Assembly: GCA_017536845.1 (NCBI GenBank)
Contig: JAFWCP010000153.1
Coordinates: 1 to 8,249 of the forward strand
From: Solobacterium sp.
Lineage (GTDB): Bacteria; Bacillota_I; Bacilli_A; Erysipelotrichales; Erysipelotrichaceae
DNA: 8,249 nt
Direction of reading: 5' to 3'
This document shows, piece after piece, positions 1 to 6,367 of the stretch. The notes under the pieces are model-generated. The model saw only the letters and a program-made list of their open reading frames with translations, was not told the origin of the DNA and did no database searches. Position 1 is the stretch's first letter. Every line of letters begins with the position of its first letter. Both the position numbers and the translations under genes were made by a program.

Positions 1-1718
1 AGACTGTGCTGGACCCGACGCTTATGCTTACCGGGGAAGCGTGGCGGCAGAGATTTCATGTCGAAAAGAGCAGGCGGGAGAAACCTTATCTGCTTGTCTA
101 TATGCTGGGAGAAAATGAAGAGCATCAAAGAGTCATCCAAGAAACTGCCCGGCTGCTGCAGCTGCAGATCCTGCGGATTCCGGTGCATGAGAAAGATCTT
201 GAAGAGCCTGACTGTCTGCGCGGGCCGGCCGGGCCGGATGCCTTTCTCAGCTATATGGATGGGGCGTCATACGTCTGTACGGACTCCCTGCACGGGATGA
301 TTTTCTGCCATCTGTTCCATCGTCCTTTTACCGCCTTTGAACGTTTCGGAAAGCACGATTCCCGCAATCAGAATTCACGGGTCAGGAATCTGCTTGCTGT
401 GACCGGCATGGAAGACCGTCTTTACAGAAGCGGCAGTCAAAAGCAGATTGCAAGTGCGAAAGCAGATTTTTCCGCAGCGGATGAGAAACTGGCTCTGATG
501 CGGGAAGCGTCTTATGCCTACCTGCGCCAGGCGCTTGACCAGGCTGGAAAAGCATCTTCCGGGATGCACCATGTCATGGCTGACAACAGCCTTTGCTGCG
601 GATGCGGAAGCTGTCAGGAAGCCTGTCCTGTCCATGCCGTAAAGATTGTCCTTAACAAGGATGGTTTCCGGCAGGCTGAAGTAGACGAATCACGGTGCAT
701 CCAGTGCGGCAGGTGTACAGATGTATGTCCCTTCTGCGGGCAGACGAAGAATGTCCCGGCCCAGAGTGCGTCTCTTTTTGCCTATCAAAGCAGCAGCCAG
801 GATGAGCTGAAGCGCTCATCCAGCGGCGGGGCGGCGTATCACATCGCCCGTCTGCTGTTAACGGAAGGGTATGTCATCGGCGGCTGTCGTTTCAATCAGG
901 AAAAACAGCAGGCAGAACACATTCTTGTGCAGGATGAGGAAGGTCTGCGGCTGCTGCAGGGCTCCAAGTATATCCAGAGTGATTTTGCTTCACTGCCTGC
1001 TCAGTTGAAAGAACTGTCTTCTCCGGCTGCCGTTTTCGGCACGCCCTGCCAGATTGCCGGGATGAAGAGGCTGTTCAAAGACAGGCAGGATATTGTGTAT
1101 ATTGACCTGGTCTGCCATGGCGTGCCTACGGCGTTTCTTTTTGAAAAATACAGAGAATATCTTCATAAGACATATGGCTTGGACACGGAGCGGATGAACA
1201 TGTCTTTCCGTTATAAGGAAATGGGCTGGTCTTCCATACATCTTCATGCGGATGACGGCCAGAGAGAATACTGCTGTCCCGGGAAGGAAGATCCGTTCTT
1301 CCGGATGTTTGAGGTCGGCAGCTGCTATAACAGAGCCTGTTATGAATGCCGCTGGCGCAAGGATGCGGAAAGCGATATCCGTCTGGCGGATTACTGGGGT
1401 CCTCGTTTCAAAGACGACAAAGCAGGGGTAAGCATGGTGATCGGCTTCAGCGAGAAAGGCCGCGCCATCATCCGTAAACTTGCCGAAAGCGGCTGGGGCA
1501 GGATGGAAGAAGAACCGATTGAGGATTATCTGCTGTATCAGCAGAGTGAAAATCTTCTGGAACCTGTCTTTTATGACGCCCTGATCCGTCAGCTCAGGGA
1601 AGGCACGCATGATCTGCCGGCACTGGTAGAAAAGTATGTGCTGCCGTTGGAGAACAGACAGCTGTCTTCCTTTGCGCATATTGTCTATGCGATGAAAATG
1701 ATGCGGTTTAAAGAGTGA
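1..1718 (+). CDS. Polysaccharide pyruvyl transferase / 2x[4Fe-4S] ferredoxin / FrhB-like fusion, 5' partial
   Basis: The reading frame is open to the left edge (first full codon at 3), so the gene starts upstream. The GTG at 6 is not a credible start, because it lies inside the DPTLMLT motif of the pyruvyl transferase fold. Residues are counted from that GTG. Residues 1-180 are the C-terminal half of a polysaccharide pyruvyl transferase (DPTLML at 3-8, CTDSLHGMIF at 91-100), a family that transfers pyruvate from PEP to sugars as a ketal. Residues 197-241 hold two CxxCxxCxxxCP clusters (C197/C200/C203/C207 and C231/C234/C237/C241). Residues 255-560 resemble the F420 hydrogenase/dehydrogenase beta subunit (FrhB) family: FGTPCQIAG at 344-352, LVCHGVP at 368-374, C440/C445/C448, then DIRLADYWG at 457-465. 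Such fusions occur in surface-polysaccharide loci. F420 use is unlikely in Bacillota, so the redox substrate and donor are unknown. The stop overlaps the next ATG by one base. Confidence 0.88.
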   Translation, partial: TVLDPTLMLTGEAWRQRFHVEKSRREKPYLLVYMLGENEEHQRVIQETARLLQLQILRIPVHEKDLEEPDCLRGPAGPDAFLSYMDGASYVCTDSLHGMIFCHLFHRPFTAFERFGKHDSRNQNSRVRNLLAVTGMEDRLYRSGSQKQIASAKADFSAADEKLALMREASYAYLRQALDQAGKASSGMHHVMADNSLCCGCGSCQEACPVHAVKIVLNKDGFRQAEVDESRCIQCGRCTDVCPFCGQTKNVPAQSASLFAYQSSSQDELKRSSSGGAAYHIARLLLTEGYVIGGCRFNQEKQQAEHILVQDEEGLRLLQGSKYIQSDFASLPAQLKELSSPAAVFGTPCQIAGMKRLFKDRQDIVYIDLVCHGVPTAFLFEKYREYLHKTYGLDTERMNMSFRYKEMGWSSIHLHADDGQREYCCPGKEDPFFRMFEVGSCYNRACYECRWRKDAESDIRLADYWGPRFKDDKAGVSMVIGFSEKGRAIIRKLAESGWGRMEEEPIEDYLLYQQSENLLEPVFYDALIRQLREGTHDLPALVEKYVLPLENRQLSSFAHIVYAMKMMRFKE

Positions 1719-2842
1719 TGGAAAAAATGAAAACAGTGATGACAGTCTTCGGCACCAGGCCGGAAGCAATCAAGATGTGTCCGGTGGTTCAGCAGCTTAA
1801 GAAGCATGCGGAAATCAGAACTGTCCTGTGCGTTAGCGGCCAGCACCGGGAAATGCTGGATCAGGTGCTGGAGACCTTTCATATGGTGCCGGAGTATGAC
1901 CTTTCCATCATGAAGAAACAGCAGACGCTGTTTGATATCACGACCGGAATCCTGACGAAGATCAAGGCGGTTCTGGAAGAGGTGAAGCCGGATGCCGTGC
2001 TTGTGCATGGTGATACGACAACCACTTTTGTCACTTCTCTGGCCTGTTTTTATCTGCAGATTCCGGTGGGACATGTTGAAGCAGGCCTGCGGACCTATGA
2101 TCTTTCTTCGCCTTTTCCCGAGGAGTTCAACCGGCAGGCAGTCAGCCTGACCAGCCGCTGGAACTTTGCACCGACGGAAAATGCGAAACAGAATCTTCTG
2201 CGGGAAGGCCGGAATCCAGACCATATTTACGTCACCGGCAATACGGCAATTGATGCACTGCGCACGACGGTCCATGCCGGATATCGGCATCCAGTGCTGG
2301 ACTGGGCGGCCGGCAGCAGGCTGATCCTGATCACGGCGCATCGGCGGGAAAACCTTGGCGAGCCAATGCGGCATATGTTCAAAGCGATCCGTCATGTGCT
2401 GGATACCCATCCGGATGTCAAGGCGGTTTATCCCGTGCATATGAATCCGGCTGTACGCCGCACAGCGTATGAAATTCTGGGAGACTGTGAACGGATCCGG
2501 ATGATTGAACCTCTGGATGTGCTGGATTTCCACAATTTCATGAACAGCAGCTATTTGATCCTGACCGATTCAGGCGGTATTCAGGAAGAAGCGCCTTCCC
2601 TGGGAAAACCGGTCCTGGTCATGCGGGATACAACGGAGAGGCCGGAAGGCATTGAAGCAGGCACCCTGCGGCTGGTCGGCACCGATGAAAAGACAATTGC
2701 GGAGAGTTTCAGCAGCCTGCTGGATGATACGGAAGCATACAGAAAAATGAGCATGGCTGTCAATCCTTACGGGGACGGTCATGCCAGTGAAAGAATCGTC
2801 AGTGTTCTGCTGAAAGATCTGACAGGGAGTGAAAGAGTATGA
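1718..2842 (+). CDS. wecB: UDP-N-acetylglucosamine 2-epimerase (non-hydrolysing)
   Basis: Cytoplasmic enzyme interconverting UDP-GlcNAc and UDP-ManNAc, the ManNAc donor for wall and capsule glycans; it is called WecB in enterics and MnaA in Gram-positives. Counted from ATG 1718 (374 aa, the usual length), it shows FGTRPEAIK near residue 11, HGDTTTTF with D99, GHVEAGLRT with E121, PFPEEFNR with E135 and R139, AHRREN with H208, HMNP near 241, and the UDP-binding DSGGIQEEAP with GKPVLVMRDTTERPE. These match the D95, E117, E131 and H213 region of E. coli WecB, so it should be active. Possible starts are GTG 1715, ATG 1718 (1-base overlap with the upstream TGA) and ATG 1727. The last gives MKTVMTVFGTRPEA, closest to family N-termini, and has better spacing from the purine-rich AAGAG at 1711-1715. 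The 3' end overlaps the next gene by four bases, so coupled translation is likely. Confidence 0.95.
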   Translation: MEKMKTVMTVFGTRPEAIKMCPVVQQLKKHAEIRTVLCVSGQHREMLDQVLETFHMVPEYDLSIMKKQQTLFDITTGILTKIKAVLEEVKPDAVLVHGDTTTTFVTSLACFYLQIPVGHVEAGLRTYDLSSPFPEEFNRQAVSLTSRWNFAPTENAKQNLLREGRNPDHIYVTGNTAIDALRTTVHAGYRHPVLDWAAGSRLILITAHRRENLGEPMRHMFKAIRHVLDTHPDVKAVYPVHMNPAVRRTAYEILGDCERIRMIEPLDVLDFHNFMNSSYLILTDSGGIQEEAPSLGKPVLVMRDTTERPEGIEAGTLRLVGTDEKTIAESFSSLLDDTEAYRKMSMAVNPYGDGHASERIVSVLLKDLTGSERV

Positions 2843-3636
2843 TACCCAAGATCATTCATTATTGCTGGTTCGGCAGGAATCCGCTTCCTGCCCAGGCAAA
2901 AAAATGCATTAAAAGCTGGCAGAAATACTGCCCGGATTATCAGATCATAGAGTGGAATGAAGACAATTTTGATGTCAATGCGAATCTCTATACACGGCAG
3001 GCTTATGAGAACCGGAAATGGGCCTTTGTCACGGATGTCGTCCGTCTGCACGCCCTGGCGGAATACGGCGGCATCTACATGGATACGGATGTGGAAGTCA
3101 TCAAACCCCTGGATCATTTTATCACTGAGAAAGGATTTTCCGGCTTTGAGGATGAAGAAAAAATTCCCACCGGGATCATGGCAGCGGAAAAAGACCATCC
3201 TCTGATCAGGAAACTTCTGGCATATTATGAGGACAGGCCTTTTGTCGTCAACGGTGAACCGGATCTGACAACCAATGTTGAGATCATCACAGGGATGCTG
3301 CTGAAGGAAGGTTTTGTCGGCAATGACAGGTATCAGGTCATTGATGACTTCGCCTTCTATCCTCATGATGTTTTCTGCCCTAAGGAAATCGGCAGTATGA
3401 AGATACATCTGACCCCGAATTCACATACGATACATCATTTTGCCGGTTCCTGGATGCCGGAAGAAAAACAGAAACTGAAAAGATACAAGCTGCGAAAGCT
3501 GAAAATCGAGAACCTGTTTGGCATACGGGCTGCCAGTATCTATGAGTCTTTCTATTTTGCCCGTAAGGCAAACGGCGGCGACGGGCTTATGCCCTACTTT
3601 ACAAGGATTCTCAGGAAACGTTTTTCACGGAAGTGA
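2839..3636 (+). CDS. GT32-like glycosyltransferase with DXD motif (capsule/EPS synthesis)
   Basis: A 265-residue glycosyltransferase of the DXD sugar-binding (Gly_transf_sug, GT32/OCH1-like) type, common in capsule loci. It should move a sugar from a nucleotide donor to a lipid-linked glycan on the cytoplasmic face; donor and acceptor cannot be read from sequence. Visible signatures are the N-terminal IPKIIHYCWFG at 2-12, IKSWQKYCPDY at 24-34, the TDVVRLHALAEYGG helix at 65-78, and IYMDTDVEV at 79-87 with D82-T-D84 as the likely metal/nucleotide-sugar site. A late HHFAGSW at 199-205 fits the conserved C-terminal histidine region of the family. The C-terminus is strongly basic (RKLK, ILRKRFSRK), which may help membrane association. 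There is no transmembrane helix. ATG 2839 overlaps the epimerase stop (ATGA), and AGGGAG at 2824-2829 sits at good distance as ribosome binding site. Confidence 0.9.
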   Translation: MIPKIIHYCWFGRNPLPAQAKKCIKSWQKYCPDYQIIEWNEDNFDVNANLYTRQAYENRKWAFVTDVVRLHALAEYGGIYMDTDVEVIKPLDHFITEKGFSGFEDEEKIPTGIMAAEKDHPLIRKLLAYYEDRPFVVNGEPDLTTNVEIITGMLLKEGFVGNDRYQVIDDFAFYPHDVFCPKEIGSMKIHLTPNSHTIHHFAGSWMPEEKQKLKRYKLRKLKIENLFGIRAASIYESFYFARKANGGDGLMPYFTRILRKRFSRK

Positions 3637-4511
3637 TGACCCTGATGAAACAGAAGATACTGAAGCTTTTGGGCTGTATTTCCGCTGTTGTCATGCTGAT
3701 GATGCTGGGAACAGGGCTTTATCTTTGGACCCATATTACCAATGAAGAAATCACAACTTGTTATTATGAGGTGGATGCCGGTTTTCCGGACTCTGTAAGA
3801 ATTGTCGTCCTGGCGGATCTTCATGAAAAAGAATTCGGCCCGGGGAATGAAGCATTGATCGATGCCGTCAGCAGCCTTGATCCGGATATCGTATGCATGG
3901 TCGGTGACATGCAGAACCGGGATGATGAAAATCCGGACATTGTCCTGCATCTGGTCAGTGCCCTGGCAGAGAAGTATCCGGTATACTTCTGCTACGGCAA
4001 TCACGAAGATAGCTGGCAGAGCAACTTCGGCCGCTCTTTTGGCCAGCTGATGACCAATGCCGGCGCAGTCGTCCTGGATGGGGAGTATGTGGATACAGCC
4101 CTGAAAGGGAAGGCAGTCAGGATCGGCGGTTTTATGGGATATTACCGGTTTACGGGGATGCTGAAAACAGAGGACCCCGGCAGTTATAATCGTTTTTTTG
4201 ATGCCTTTGAAGATACGGACCGGTATAAGATCCTGCTGAACCATATTCCGACCCAGTGGATTGACTGGGGACATATGGATGATTTTGATGTTGACCTGGT
4301 CTTCTGCGGCCATTATCATGGCGGTCAGATGGTTCTGCCCTTTGTCGGGCCGCTGTATGCGCCGTATATCGGCCTGAGGCCGCCCTATGTCAAAGGCATG
4401 TTTGAAGGAGAAAAGGCCACCGTAATTCTTTCGGCCGGACTGGGAAATGAATACTGGTTTGTGCCGCGGGTAAATAATCCGCCTGAGCTTACAGTCGTGG
4501 ATTTAAATTAA
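3636..4511 (+). CDS. Membrane-anchored YkuE-like metallophosphoesterase
   Basis: Calcineurin-like metallophosphoesterase of about 291 aa. From ATG 3636 the motifs are VLADLHEKEFG with D61 and H63, GDMQNRD with D91, YGNHEDSW with N122 and H123, LNHIPTQW with H203, and CGHYHGGQMVLP with H226 and H228. These are the expected ligands of a dinuclear metal site. The GHYHGGQ-LP-G-AP run and the C-terminal GLGNEYWF...NNPPEL stretch resemble the YkuE branch. A basic start followed by one hydrophobic helix (residues 10-32) suggests an N-in anchor with the catalytic domain outside; there is no twin-arginine motif and no lipobox. The substrate is unknown; a lipid-linked or polymer phosphoester is possible given the neighbours. 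Starts GTG 3633, ATG 3636 (1-base overlap with the previous stop) and ATG 3645 are all possible. ATG 3645 is better spaced from GGAAG at 3629-3633. Confidence 0.9.
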   Translation: MTLMKQKILKLLGCISAVVMLMMLGTGLYLWTHITNEEITTCYYEVDAGFPDSVRIVVLADLHEKEFGPGNEALIDAVSSLDPDIVCMVGDMQNRDDENPDIVLHLVSALAEKYPVYFCYGNHEDSWQSNFGRSFGQLMTNAGAVVLDGEYVDTALKGKAVRIGGFMGYYRFTGMLKTEDPGSYNRFFDAFEDTDRYKILLNHIPTQWIDWGHMDDFDVDLVFCGHYHGGQMVLPFVGPLYAPYIGLRPPYVKGMFEGEKATVILSAGLGNEYWFVPRVNNPPELTVVDLN

Positions 4512-4542
4512 ATTCCGTCTTCTGAAGGAGATGGCTGAATTT

Positions 4543-4550
4543 AAAGAGGG
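4543..4550 (+). promoter_or_regulatory. Ribosome binding site of the sigma-like gene
   Basis: AAAGAGGG lies six bases before ATG 4557 and supports that start. It sits in the 45-base gap after the phosphoesterase gene. The gap shows no convincing promoter or terminator, so read-through from upstream is likely. Confidence 0.6.
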
Positions 4551-4556
4551 ATAGTC

Positions 4557-5408
4557 ATGAATAAGGAAACCTTACAACTCATTGCGGACATCCGGCAGGG
4601 TGATCGTAAAAAGGCGGCAGATCTGTTCAATCCGGAACTGCAGGGAATAAATTCATATCTGCATCTTTTTATCAGGGAAAAGGAACAGATTCAGTCCTGC
4701 CTGAAAAAAGCGGTCCAGCAGGCCTATCTGCATCTTGCGGATGTCAAAGAAGAGGATAATTTTTCACTTTGGCTGCTGACTTTCGCCCGGGCAGAGGTGC
4801 TGAAGATTCTTGATACATTAAGCGTTTATGAAAGGCCCCAGGAGCAGGAAGGGACGGAAGAGCAGCACAATATTCCTTCGTCCGCGAAGGAGCGCAGTGC
4901 GGCATTGCTTAAAGAACTGAATCATCTGACGCCGTACGAAAGAGCGGTGACGGTTCTGTATCTCTATGATAATCTGACGGCGAATGAGATTGCTTTATTG
5001 ATGAAGAGGGAACAAAGCGTCATCAATGCCCTGATCAGGAACAGTCAGGATAAGACGGATTATCTTTATCTGGCTGACCTGATTGCTTCATTAAAGCCAA
5101 AACCAAAGCTGCAGACACAGGGCGAAAATACGGTTTCTTTACCCCCGAAAAAGAGCCAGGAAGCGAAAAAAGAAAAGGAAGAAAGGCCGGATCTGGTATT
5201 TACCAATCGTGTGCTGGCAATTGACGACAGTTTCCTGATGAGAACACAGCCGATCGTCACGGTGAATGATGAAAACGAGTCCCGTAAAGACTTCTATGAT
5301 TATGAACAGGACAAACGGCCTTTAGTGTACAAGGTAATCCTGATTCTGATTCTTGTTCTGATCATCGTGCTGCTGGGTTTATTGCTGGTGCTCTTCATGA
5401 AAGGATGA
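4557..5408 (+). CDS. Tail-anchored, diverged sigma-70 (ECF)-like protein
   Basis: A 283-residue protein with no confident named family. Residues 6-90 have the spacing of ECF sigma region 2: LIADIRQGDRKKAADLF at the front and FSLWLLTFARAEVLKIL at 69-85, where ECF factors have F-TWL--IA-N---D. Residues 114-166 look like region 4, with an LNHLTPYERAVTVLYLYDNLT segment (121-141) and a helix-turn-helix-like ANEIALLMKREQSVINALIRN (142-162). The acidic DAEDLTQE-type core-binding segment of ordinary ECF factors is replaced by QIQSCLKKAVQQ, so true sigma activity is doubtful. A Lys/Glu-rich linker (about 180-210) and an acidic stretch follow. One very hydrophobic helix at 258-280 comes next, after KR at 253-254, and only MKG lies beyond it. 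This implies a tail-anchored protein with the sigma-like part in the cytoplasm. It probably forms a pair with the HPrK-like gene 4 bases downstream. It could be a membrane-tethered regulator or a non-DNA-binding scaffold. Confidence 0.72.
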   Translation: MNKETLQLIADIRQGDRKKAADLFNPELQGINSYLHLFIREKEQIQSCLKKAVQQAYLHLADVKEEDNFSLWLLTFARAEVLKILDTLSVYERPQEQEGTEEQHNIPSSAKERSAALLKELNHLTPYERAVTVLYLYDNLTANEIALLMKREQSVINALIRNSQDKTDYLYLADLIASLKPKPKLQTQGENTVSLPPKKSQEAKKEKEERPDLVFTNRVLAIDDSFLMRTQPIVTVNDENESRKDFYDYEQDKRPLVYKVILILILVLIIVLLGLLLVLFMKG

Positions 5409-5410
5409 GG
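5401..5410 (+). promoter_or_regulatory. Ribosome binding site of the HPrK-like gene
   Basis: AAGGATGAGG spans the stop of the sigma-like gene and ends two bases before ATG 5413; its AAGGA core is seven bases away. It fixes the start and places the initiation signal inside the end of the upstream gene, which favours coupled expression of the two. Confidence 0.7.
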
Positions 5411-5412
5411 CA

Positions 5413-6273
5413 ATGCGAAGATTCTATCAAATAGGCAGATTCCGCTTCGCAGCCCTGTGCCAGGAAGATCTCCATATTCCTCCTCATTTCGCTTTATTTG
5501 AAACGGATGAGAAAGACATATCTTATACATATCATATACAGATCGTCCGGGATCTGCCGGCCTTGAATGGCCGGCAGATCTATCAGTCATCAAAGCTGCA
5601 TGTGTATGAACATGAAGGTCTGGAGGAAAGGCTGATCATGATGGACGGCGGCAATACAGCCTATGCAGTATATCGGGAAATCAATGAAGGGCGGGCGGAG
5701 ATTCTGCTCGCAGAAGCGCAGGTTCAGGAAGTCCTGAAATACGATACAACTTTCACTTCTTTGTTTTCGCTGGAAAAGAAAATGACGGATCATGACAGTC
5801 TGATCCTGCACAGCGCGTCTGTCTGCCGGGATGGCAAGGCAGTGCTCTTCTCCGCTCCTTCGGGGACAGGCAAAAGCACTCAGGCAGAACTGTGGCGGAA
5901 ATACCGGGGTGTCAGGATCATCAATGGCGACCGCAACCTTCTGGTCAAGGACAAGGGCGGCTGGCAGATGCGGGGCTGGCCGGTGTGCGGGTCCTCGGAG
6001 ATCTGCCACAATGAGGCCTATCCGGCTGCCGCAATCGTCATGCTTGAGCAGGCGGCATATGACAGGAGCAGTGAATTGACAGGTATGGCAGCCTACCGGA
6101 AGCTTTTTCCTGAAGTGACAGTCAGCCGCTGGAATAAAGAGCGGTTAATTTATAATATGGATCTGATTGAACAGCTGATTCAGGAAGTGCCTGTTTTCCG
6201 GCTGGAATGCCGTATCGGTGAATCGGCGGTAGAGGTTCTTGAAAGACAGCTGCTTAAGTCTGGATGCCTGTAA
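5413..6273 (+). CDS. HPr kinase-like P-loop protein
   Basis: A 286-residue protein of the HPrK/PEP-carboxykinase-like P-loop group. Residues 1-120 form a variable N-terminal region. LILHSASVCRDGKAVLFS leads into a Walker A segment, APSGTGKST (148-156). After it come IINGDRNLL (169-177), where HPrK-type proteins place their acidic metal/catalytic residues, then GWPVCGSSEICHNEA (188-202) and AAAIVMLEQA (205-214). This layout is seen in many poorly characterised Bacillota proteins annotated as HPr serine kinase C-terminal domain. Related kinases act in lasso-peptide tailoring. It lacks the N-terminal domain arrangement of true HprK, and no HPr gene is near, so a role in carbon control is not supported. 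ATP-dependent phosphorylation of a protein or small molecule is plausible but unproven. Start ATG 5413 is 4 bases after the sigma-like stop. The gene contains a perfect 12-base inverted repeat at 5551-5580. Confidence 0.82.
   Translation: MRRFYQIGRFRFAALCQEDLHIPPHFALFETDEKDISYTYHIQIVRDLPALNGRQIYQSSKLHVYEHEGLEERLIMMDGGNTAYAVYREINEGRAEILLAEAQVQEVLKYDTTFTSLFSLEKKMTDHDSLILHSASVCRDGKAVLFSAPSGTGKSTQAELWRKYRGVRIINGDRNLLVKDKGGWQMRGWPVCGSSEICHNEAYPAAAIVMLEQAAYDRSSELTGMAAYRKLFPEVTVSRWNKERLIYNMDLIEQLIQEVPVFRLECRIGESAVEVLERQLLKSGCL
5551..5580 (+). repeat. Perfect 12-bp inverted repeat, 6-base loop, inside the HPrK-like gene
   Basis: GATCTGCCGGCC (5551-5562), loop TTGAAT (5563-5568), then the exact reverse complement GGCCGGCAGATC (5569-5580). 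The RNA could form a GC-rich 12-bp stem, with one further G-U pair at 5550/5581. No T-run follows, so it is not a standard intrinsic terminator. It encodes about residues 47-56 (DLPALNGRQI) and keeps the frame intact. Confidence 0.9.
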
Positions 6274-6367
6274 ACAGAATAGTATATATGAGGGCAGATG
6301 GCCGGCCTGGATGAAGGCCTGAGCCGGGCAGGCGGAAAAGAAATAATGTGTTTAGAGAAGAGGGAAT
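6274..6367 (+). other. 94-base spacer before the LCP gene, GC-rich leader
   Basis: This is the longest non-coding gap in the window. The middle (about 6298-6335) is rich in GGCC/CCGG words and could form a short hairpin, GGCCT-GGATGA-AGGCC (6304-6319), with weak outer pairing. There is no T-run after it, so no terminator is called. A TATATA-like stretch at 6283-6288 could be a -10 element, but no matching -35 box stands about 17 bases before it. GAAGAGGG just before ATG 6368 is purine-rich and serves as a close ribosome binding site. An internal promoter is possible but unsupported. Confidence 0.35.

Noticed and set aside
221..237. GGGCCGG/CCGGGCCGG local repeat
   Set aside because: A short GC-rich tandem that encodes an Arg-Gly-Pro-Ala-Gly-Pro stretch in frame; explained by codon choice.
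990..1769. Long antisense open frame (259 codons) opposite the fusion gene
   Set aside because: The + strand frame carries clear family motifs throughout. The minus product has no recognisable domain, and its composition (rich in H, R, F, Q) is typical of a shadow frame.
1685..2533. Antisense open frame of 282 codons opposite the epimerase gene
   Set aside because: It covers highly conserved WecB coding sequence; the translation is low in family-like patterns and lacks a ribosome binding context.
4193..4199. T7 homopolymer as a phase-variation slip site
   Set aside because: The frame is intact, the run is short, and Phe-Phe coding explains it; no sign of variation in a single sequence.
3594..4319. 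Antisense open frame of 241 codons opposite the phosphoesterase gene
   Set aside because: It is a shadow of a gene with every metal-ligand motif intact on the + strand.
4531..4554. Seven-codon leader peptide (MAEFKEG) with AAGGAG before it
   Set aside because: AAGGAG touches the ATG with no spacing, so initiation there is poor. No regulatory residue pattern or attenuator hairpin follows.
6301..6335. Possible terminator or riboswitch in the GC-rich spacer
   Set aside because: Only a 5-bp stem is consistent, no T-run follows, and no conserved riboswitch core is recognisable.
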